This document shows, piece by piece, positions 7,874 through 13,796 of a stretch of DNA of 13,796 nucleotides. The position numbers were made by a program, and so were the translations under genes. Source of the stretch: Entrophospora sp. SA101 (lineage: Eukaryota > Glomeromycota > Glomeromycetes > Entrophosporales > Entrophosporaceae); assembly GCA_958430865.1 (NCBI GenBank), contig CAUDNR010001334.1, positions 1-13,796 of the forward strand. The letters are read 5' to 3'. The notes beneath the pieces are model-generated. The model did no database searches, was not told the DNA's origin, and worked only from the letters and a program-made list of their open reading frames with translations. The first letter of the stretch is position 1. Each line of letters starts with the position of its first letter.

Positions 7874-8326
7874 TTACCTTCGATTGAGGTGTTCCTTTGA
7901 TATTAATTACCATGGACTCTTGATATAAAAACCATTGTTTATTAAATGATTTCTTATATTTTCAAAATAAATTCAGCTGATGTTAAGTCCCAACATATTG
8001 AGATAAGTTTACTGGGAAAGAGGCACATTAAGAAGATACTTTTTTATTGGAACATTTTCTCTTTTTCAAATCATCCACTCTTACTTATTGCCATACTATC
8101 CATTGTGCCATCAAAAATATGCCTTGTTCTGTTTTGCTTGAAAGATTCATATAATTCAACAAGTTCTCTTTGGAACCATTGATGAACAACACAACTATAA
8201 CCTACTTTCAAAAAAACTTACTATCTTCTCATGTTCACTTTGTAGTTTTTTTATAGCATTGTGTAAACAAAACGCAGATAGATTATATTTTCCATCTATT
8301 GCAAGGCAAAAATTATACAGCAAGCA
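7874..8326 (-). pseudogene. Frame-broken coding relic, unknown family
   Basis: Read on -, three protein-like stretches follow each other in shifting frames. The first is 8326-8195 (YNFCLAIDGKYNLSAFCLHN, AIKKLQSEHEKIVSFFESRL, stop). The second is 8190-8071 (VVHQWFQRELVELYESFKQN, GTMDSMAIS, stop). The third is 8044-7874 (KKYLLNVPLSQ, TYLNMLGLNIS, IYFENIRNHLINNGFYIKSP) with three internal stops. Residue composition (W, C, charged helices) is more protein-like than the surrounding AT noise. No domain is recognised; a decayed transposable-element protein is possible. The + frame at 7946-8182 over the same DNA looks like its shadow. The relic itself is an inference from composition. Confidence 0.28.
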
Positions 8327-8870
8327 TTGTGGAATGTACCAATTACCTCATCTTGGTTATTTACACAGCACTAGGGGCAATAAGATCAGTTAAGATGCAA
8401 AGCAATTATAAAAAAAATTTTTTTTATCCAATAAATTATATTCAAAGATTACATTTATTCTAACATATAGTTCTCTTCTCTATAATGACTTTCAATATAA
8501 CGGTCAACGCTCTATATATGTCAAACTATTTCCTAATTAAATTCTTTATTACCGTATAACGAACAATTCCTGAAAATCTCCACATATAAATCAAACGACT
8601 AAGAAAGTAATTGCAAAAAAAAAAAGAAGCTCTGCCTGTTCCAAATAAAGAACAATTGAAAAACCAAAATCGTATATTGAATAGCAATCTGTTTGATAAT
8701 TTACACACTTTTAGACTTGCCTTTTGTTACACTGGTTTTTTTAGGAAGCCAAGAAAATCTAAAAGCAAACAATAAAAGTTTTCCTACAAATATTTACTTC
8801 GAACGAATGCAAGTTTAAAGAAACAAAGACAAACATCAGACAATAAGATTGATAACATGATTTTTCAGTT
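8327..8870. other. Intergenic, no gene seen
   Basis: This lies between the broken relic and the end of the nine-exon gene. It contains poly-A/T tracts (about 8408-8427, 8615-8626) and a 60-codon - frame (8526-8708) without recognisable features, which I do not accept as a gene. A short - stretch around 8780-8710 reads LLFAFRFSWLPKKT but has no supporting context. Confidence 0.4.
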
Positions 8871-8878
8871 TTTTATAA

Positions 8879-8884
8879 TTTATT
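8879..8884 (-). promoter_or_regulatory. Candidate poly(A) signal of the nine-exon gene
   Basis: AATAAA on - lies about 130 nt past the stop codon at 9016. It is plausible by position only. Confidence 0.3.
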
Positions 8885-9015
8885 TAAAAATTACACCTCC
8901 ACTGATACAAATATATATATACAAAGTTTTATCTATAAATAATCTACAATTTATCAATCTATTTGACTTGTCATAGATATTACTTGCGGTGAATCCATCT
9001 GCCCTTCTTCTTTAG

Positions 9016-10651
9016 TTAATCATTCTTATTTTCTATTGTGTCAGATGATGAACCCGCAACGGAAACTATTGTTAGACTCGAAGAGGAAGCTGCTATTGAA
9101 GTCACGGTGGAAGTATCGTTGATTTTCTTTTTGAACCCCCGGCATTTGAACTCTACTAAACCTTCTGGAGTAATTTTATCTGATCCTAAGAATTTTTTAA
9201 AATAAGTGAGCAAATTACAAATACAAAATAGTTTACTTAAAAAAGACAACTTACTAAATGCAAATAAATAAAGAGTCAACATGATACCATAATAGCCAAA
9301 AATAGTTCCTAGTATGGATATAACCTATATATACCCAAATGATAAATAATCACTATTTGTAATATTAAAGCATCGGTATTAAGACGTACTGTACCGTATT
9401 ACTCCTATTATATTAATATGTTATTTGTAAGTTGTACATGAGAATTTGTTGACAAGGAACATAATAAAATAGGTAGTTTTTACCTTTGCTCTTTAAATTC
9501 TTCTGAAATAAAGTTTTGTGGGGAGATCTCCAATTTTATAAAAGGTGAGTTGAGGTCATCTTTCGGAAAAATTTCTATGGTAACAAAAGGTTAAATAAAT
9601 ACATATGATGATAAAATAAAATAAAAAAAATAAGAAAAACTTACGCATTTTTGATTCAATGTAATTTTGTGTGTTGTAATCTGTTTCAAGACCAATACTA
9701 AGGCCAATAAAATTTAAATTCGTATTAGCTATTGTTTTCCTAACTTTTCTAGAATACGTTAAATGATAATCCTATTGTTTATAATAATGATTTATTAATA
9801 TTGCAAATTTACATTTATTTATTTATTTATTTATTTCTGTTCTAAATGATGTTCTCAAACACACGTACAAGACCTCCTGATAAATAATATCGATTTGCAT
9901 AGCCGAGCGACTCGGTAAATAGTTCCTCGTTTTCATTGTTGGTATGAGCAACTGAACCTTCAATCCACGGATCATAATCTATTTATTTATCACCATATTA
10001 TTATTATAATCAAGACCCCAATTTTATGAAAAAACTTGCCTGTATCAAATGCATGCATTGACACGAAATTTCCTGGAGAGGTTGGTTTATCAACGTTTAT
10101 CCTAAGTATAATAAAATTACTTCCAATACCCTTAGGAAACAAACTTATTTGGTTTCTTGGTAAAAACTTCCCAGCATATTGAAGATTAGGATTATCGCCA
10201 CGAGTTGGTTGTGTAAGATAGTCATTACAATCGCCTTCTTTTGAAACATTTTGAGTCAGATAGATATGTTGAAATAAAACAATCAATCATTAAAGCAATT
10301 GAAACACTTCTTAAACACTTCTTACCAATACTGCTGGAACCTTTAGTACAAGTGATTGTAAATGTTCCGTTATAGGCCAAATAAATATCTGTATTGATTT
10401 CGTGGTTTTGATATTAGAGAACATGTCATTTGATTTTGGGGTGTTTAACTCAAAAAAATTACTTTACCTGGAACAGGTAAGCTCGTAATTGTTGAAAGGG
10501 TGCTAATCATAGCAGGCTGTTCTTGAGTTAGCTTTAGAAACAACAACACAACGAAAAAAACTAGCAATGAAAATGATGCAACTACAAAACACCGTCGAAG
10601 ACGAAAAACCCATGATTTTTCGAGTTTTGGCTTGTTGATTAAGTCACGCAT
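9016..10651 (-). CDS. Two-helix surface membrane protein, 9 exons, 340 aa
   Basis: Exons on -: 10651-10468, 10388-10326, 10237-10040, 9978-9869, 9771-9645, 9574-9484, 9404-9395, 9324-9255 and 9185-9016; they join in frame to 340 codons. Residues 1-20 are basic (cytosolic). Helix 1 spans about 21-40 (CFVVASFSLLVFFVVLLFLK). Residues 41-261 form a presumed extracellular domain with an NGT glycosylation site at 68 and a Cys75/Cys86 pair. Helix 2 (about 262-284, VISILGTIFGYYGIMLTLYL) is Gly-rich, and 285-340 is a Lys- then Ser-rich tail. Introns are 61-97 nt; intron 3 starts GC and exon 7 is only 10 nt. The layout (in-out-in, one big ectodomain) is shared with ASC/ENaC-type channels, but no signature proves that. 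I believe similar proteins are expanded in Rhizophagus; function is unknown. A paralog follows in tandem upstream. Confidence 0.8.
9395..9404 (-). other. 10-nt micro-exon (exon 7)
   Basis: GAGTAATACG is bounded by TAG before and GTAC after. Exon 6 ends in phase 2 (..CAA AG) and exon 8 needs phase 0 (GTT ATA TCC). Joining them directly breaks the frame, whereas these 10 nt restore it and give EQRSNTVISILG across the junctions. A 19-nt version using GT at 9385-9384 also keeps frame, adding VQY, but has a weaker donor. Confidence 0.6.
9813..9836. repeat. (ATTT)6 microsatellite in intron 4
   Basis: Six perfect ATTT units lie inside the fourth intron of the nine-exon gene, where they make up a quarter of its length. 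Length variation between strains would be expected. Confidence 0.85.
9979..10039 (-). other. GC-AG intron (intron 3)
   Basis: On - the donor is CAG|GCAAGT, the textbook non-canonical GC donor with perfect pairing elsewhere, and the acceptor is AAATAG. Splicing joins MHAFDT to DYDPWIEGS in frame. Without it the frame runs on as GKFFHKIGV and stops within 30 codons. No nearby GT donor keeps the downstream exon in phase equally well. Confidence 0.65.
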
Positions 10652-11143
10652 TTTTTTTGTTCGTCGATTGATTTTAATAAAAATGAGAATAGTAGTAGAA
10701 TTGTATTTATAATGAAAAGAAAGGATGAATTTATATTTCTCTCCAAATTAACAACCGGAAGTCTAAAAAGACAGGTATAATCAGTGTTACCAAGAATTAA
10801 ACGATTAATTTGCTTTATAAGCAATATTAAAGAATATTTATTAAGTTGTCACGCTTTCCAAATAAAAAATCTATATATAAAATTTATTTATCTAACAATA
10901 TAAATGGAATATATCACGAATTAAATTTTCTTGTATTAGTTATGGTGCATATATCAGCAATTACACAACATCATAAAAAATAGAAATGAAATACTATTTT
11001 TAACAATTTTGCAACTTTGCTAAATTTTTGTCAACATGGATTTTTTTAATAATCAAAAATATACATAATAAATAATAATAATCGTACAAAAAATTATATC
11101 GGTTGTATATATATATAATTCATATTTCCAGATTCGGTAGAGA
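10652..11143. other. Promoter-side intergenic, no gene seen
   Basis: Upstream of the - strand gene; the ATG is immediately preceded by an A8 run. The overlapping - frame at 10639-10824 has no protein features and lies in the presumed 5' leader. No distinct TATA box could be preferred among many AT-rich words. Confidence 0.4.
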
Positions 11144-11271
11144 ATGGTATAACTCAAAGATGGTCCATATTTTTCCATACCAAGCTTTATTCTAAATCCT
11201 TTTTTGGGGGTGAAGGGAAGCATATTAGATTTAAGCATTGGTATGCAAACATTTTATTACACTTATACCAT
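11144..11271. repeat. Nested inverted-repeat element
   Basis: Outer arms ATGGTATAA (11144-11152) and TTATACCAT (11263-11271) enclose inner arms CATACCAAGCTT (11176-11187) and AAGCATTGGTATG (11233-11245), the latter pair differing by one inserted base. Flanking the inner loop, CTAAATC and GATTTAAG also pair. Together they give a foldback of about 128 bp, probably a small non-coding element. No target duplication is identified. Confidence 0.4.
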
Positions 11272-11283
11272 ACCATACCATAC
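11266..11283. repeat. TACCA tandem repeat
   Basis: Three TACCA units plus TAC directly overlap the right arm of the nested inverted repeat. Confidence 0.6.
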
Positions 11284-11636
11284 TGAATATCCCTATAATC
11301 TTCCAGATTTTCTGGAACTTTGTCAATTGAAAATAAAGAAATTTGATTATTTTGAATTTCTTTAATAAATGCTCTAAAGCCTATATAACAATATACTTCA
11401 AAAACTTTACATTATCTAAGTTCTTTGGTATATTTTTATTACATAAAAACGCCGTTTTTCTTAACACGCTGTAAAATTAATAGTAACATTATTTCAAAAT
11501 ATTTGCAAAGCATCTCAATAAGGATATTCGATAATATTACCTTTGTCGTCCTATAAAAACTTTTTGTAAACTTTCAATTTTACCAAGCTAATGTTCTTTG
11601 ACAAAATGTCATCAGGGTTGTAGGGTTGTAATCTAT
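11272..11636. other. Intergenic, no gene seen
   Basis: AT-rich DNA with stops in all frames. AGGGTTGTAGGGTTGTA (about 11615-11630) is a short direct repeat next to the following element. No other structure is supported. Confidence 0.45.
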
Positions 11637-12118
11637 TACTTCATATTAATGATGTTGGCCGGCTAAGAAATTTGTCGGCTTAGCCGGCTAAAGAATTTTT
11701 AAACGACTTAGCTGGCTAAAAAAATTTCTCTTAACATTCATTTTTACGTCTGGAATTTTAGTGCAGAATTCAGTGGCATAGACATTTAGTTGAGATGGAT
11801 CCACCTGCATTTACTTTGAATGATAAAAGCCATAGAGTTTCTATTTGTAATACAAATTCTTATTTTAATTCGTTCTATTCGAATTATTCGCTTATTCTTT
11901 TTATTAGTTTATTCGAATAAAACTTTCAATGTAATTCGAATACTCAAATTCATAACGAAAACAAATAATTTGAACCATTAAAGGCAGATATTATATTAAT
12001 AATAGTAATAATAATACCGGCAAGCTTAGTATCATCTGAAAAGGTTTTTTATCAACTGGGATTTATTAAGTTCTTAGCCGGCTAAGGTTTTCTATCGGCT
12101 AACATCAATACTTCATAT
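11637..12118. mobile_element. TIR element with TAGCCGGCTA palindromes, 462 bp plus 10-bp duplications
   Basis: TACTTCATAT occurs at 11637-11646 and 12109-12118, flanking a 462-bp unit. The unit's ends are imperfect inverted repeats: TGATGTTGGCCG on the left and CGGCTAACATCA on the right. Subterminally the palindrome TAGCCGGCTA occurs at 11681-11690 and 12075-12084. Variant GGCTAAG or TAGCTGGCTA copies lie at about 11658 and 11709. The interior is AT-rich, non-coding, with ATTCGAATA-type dyads (about 11875-11945). A 9-11 bp duplication would fit Mutator-like elements, but the superfamily is not established; it is clearly non-autonomous. Confidence 0.6.
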
Positions 12119-12980
12119 CACTACCATTAAGTCAAAAATGACGTAAGAACCTTGACGTAAATAAAAACTCTTGATGGTAAATAGATTACTTTGAAGGCCA
12201 ATAAAATATTAAAAAAAAATAATCTTCTCTTCAATTTGACACCAAAAACCCAATATCTATTATGTGGGCTATTGATAAAATGCCGCAATTATATTAATAT
12301 TGTGACTAAATCATTCACAATTGCTTATTTTTTAAAAAAATGACTTTTAGCTTTACGTTGAAGTCTCAAACTATTTACATAACTGTATAAATTAAATAAG
12401 GTTTATTATAAATACTACTGGTATAAAGATTCACGGAATTTTTACTATTATGATATAATGCATATTGAAAACTTTAATTCTGCTTAATATCGAGTTATCT
12501 ATTTTATTTCAATCTTAAAATTATAATATCCTCTATCTGGAGTTTTTCCTTTTAAATTTCAGAAAACTGGATTATACCATCTTTAATGCACTGCAACATT
12601 TTTGGAACGTTTAAGAATAATTTAATTTTAAGATCTGAAGCCTATCTAAAAAATTTGCTCTGGTTAGAGCAACGTATATACTTGATCTTCTGAAAAGATA
12701 TTCTCATCTATAGGTATGGTTGCATGAATAGGATAGATTCATGATTGTCAGTTTAGCCGCAGATTGAACTGGAATTTTATAATTTTGTATGTTAATATAA
12801 TGGTATCTTGACAAACCCGTTTAAATTGGTCAAAACGGTTAAACGGCCAATGGTGGCAATCTAATACTAATACTAATAAACACCAATATTAAATTCGGAA
12901 AAGTCGGAAATTCAATAAAAACAGATCTATTACTACTAAATTTATCTATCATTAATTAAAAATAAAAGGATATTATTGGT
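12119..12980. other. Intergenic, no gene seen
   Basis: About 860 bp of AT-rich DNA, stop-dense in every frame. A CTAATA triplet array lies at about 12860-12878, and GTTTAAATTGGTCAAAACGG with a partly repeated GGTTAAACGGCCAATGG lies at about 12820-12855. No gene or bounded element is supported. Confidence 0.45.
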
Positions 12981-13060
12981 GATTCATCTATTTTGACTTG
13001 TCATAGTTATTGTTGCGATGAATTCATCCGTCCCTTCTTGATTCATTCCCACAGTGCGGA
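12981..13060 (-). repeat. Duplicated 3' region of the two-helix gene family
   Basis: TTTTGACTTGTCATAGTTAT at about 12990-13009, followed by GCGATGAATTCATCCGTCCC and TTCTTGATTCATTC, matches the sequence at about 8961-9026 just after and across the stop of the nine-exon gene (TTTGACTTGTCATAGATATT, GCGGTGAATCCATCTGCCC, TTCTTTAGTTAATCATTC). The two regions therefore descend from one duplicated 3' region. In this copy the homology to the coding tail is interrupted by about 430 bp before resuming at about 13510. Confidence 0.65.
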
Positions 13061-13483
13061 TCATCTACAATATACTCAAAAGTTAAAAATTTTGAAATAT
13101 CATGTGATCTACGTGTTGGATTTTTAAAAAACCACCGCCATTCAAACTAGCTTTAAAAATGATTTTCTTTTTGATGTAATATGTTCGTTAAAATTTTTTT
13201 ATTGTAATATATGGTAAAGAAATTTTTATTATTAATAATAAATAATTCAAATAAATCAATATATGTTCTATAAAATATTCTATGGAAAAAAATTACACGA
13301 AATTTATTTCTAAAGCATATAACAAAATTTGGAATTTTCAAAATGCCAATTTTTAGTTTAAAAACTAGACGATAGGTTTTGAGACTTGAATCGTGAACAA
13401 TAAGACTTATCGGTAAACTTTTGAACGATATAAAAATTTTTTGTTTTAGTGTTTTGAAGCTGACCAATTGTTACTATAAGCAA

Positions 13484-13796
13484 TTAATTGATTATAGATA
13501 CCTGTATATTTTCTAATGAGACTCTTGTTAGATTCGAAGAAGAAGTTGCTCTTGAAATTGTAGGGAAAACTTCTACTTGACCCGGAGTGGGAATCTCTGT
13601 ATTGTTGGTTTCATCATTTTCCTTCTTCTTCCTTTTGAACTTTTCTAAAAGATCCTCCAGAGTAATTTTATCTGGGTCTTAAGAATTTTTAAAACAAGTA
13701 AGCAAATTATAAAAGCACAATGGTTTAATTCAAAAAAGCCAACTTACTAAATAAAAATGAATAGAGTGCCATCATGACACTATAATAGCCAAAAAT
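13484..13796 (-). CDS. Tandem paralog of the two-helix protein, 3' end only
   Basis: This is a partial gene entering from the right edge on -. The exon 13796-13748 (IFGYYSVMMALYSFLF) ends in phase 1 at a GTAAGT donor. The intron is 13747-13678. The final exon 13677-13484 reads PDKITLEDLLEKFKRKKK, then a Thr/Pro/Ser tail ending SLENIQVSIIN. This parallels residues 269-340 of the nine-exon gene (IFGYYGIMLTLYLFAF and SDKITPEGLVEF), with the intron in the same place and phase. Alternatively, GT at 13501 could splice over 437 nt to AG at 13065, adding 26 codons beginning MIRTVGMNQEG and stopping at 12984. Only the second helix and tail are in view; it shares the unknown function of its neighbour. 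Confidence 0.68.

Noticed and set aside
8526..8708. 60-codon frame on - starting MCKLSNRLLF
   Set aside because: Crosses a poly-A tract, no domain, no splice or promoter context.
11053..11238. 61-codon frame on - starting MLKSNMLPF
   Set aside because: It spans most of the nested inverted repeat and ends in AT-rich, Tyr/Ile-rich sequence; probably chance.
13153..13467. 104-codon frame on - (starting MVSFKTLKQK)
   Set aside because: It lies entirely in the non-homologous segment of the paralog, is dominated by Phe/Ile/Lys/Asn as expected from AT-rich DNA, and shows no motif. Length alone is not convincing here.
1..13796. CRISPR, operons or bacterial promoters
   Set aside because: No regularly spaced repeats; spliced genes and AT-rich spacing are eukaryotic.

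Overview
The window is a strongly AT-rich eukaryotic segment. Introns are short (about 60-100 nt, GT..AG plus one GC..AG), the genes are widely spaced, and the intergenic DNA is full of small inverted-repeat elements and decayed transposase pieces. This matches a repeat-rich early-diverging fungus. The protein styles (7TM receptors ending 'KKILGYLLIYNVKW', two-helix surface proteins in tandem, BED-finger transposase scraps) suggest a Glomeromycotina arbuscular mycorrhizal fungus such as Rhizophagus. The taxon is inferred from composition and family style, not searched.

Layout. 1-2500 is gene-poor: an inverted-repeat pair (80-323), a foldback element (571-717), a repeat coding for RQSF-like peptides (1085-1257, echoed at 1721-1790) and an out-of-frame BED-finger transposase remnant (1527-1736). 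A 51-codon ORF lies at 2569-2724. The first solid gene is a seven-exon 7TM receptor-like gene on + (2999-4564, 346 aa). After it come a weak 47-codon ORF and a well-delimited 612-bp hAT-like element (5151-5762) with inverted termini, an 8-bp target duplication, repeated TGACGAAA subterminal motifs and two transposase-like coding scraps. 5770-8900 holds no intact gene, only a GC-richer ORF of unclear nature (6802-7092) and a multiply broken coding relic on - (7874-8326).

The second solid gene is on - (10651-9016): nine exons, 340 aa, one N-terminal helix, a large presumably extracellular domain, one C-terminal Gly-rich helix and a Ser-rich cytosolic tail. Its model needs a GC-AG intron and a 10-nt micro-exon. 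The 3' end of a same-strand paralog enters from the right edge (13796-13484), and a copy of the shared 3' region sits at about 12981-13060, separated from it by about 430 bp. Between the paralogs lie a nested inverted repeat (11144-11271) and a 462-bp TIR element with TAGCCGGCTA palindromes and 10-bp flanking direct repeats (11637-12118).

The two intact genes both encode membrane proteins but are about 4.5 kb apart and nothing shows that they work together. The clearest points for a second look are the tandem two-helix family with its unusual splicing, the extra non-homologous segment in the right-hand paralog, and the precisely bounded mobile elements. No tRNA, rRNA, CRISPR or bacterial-type operon was seen.
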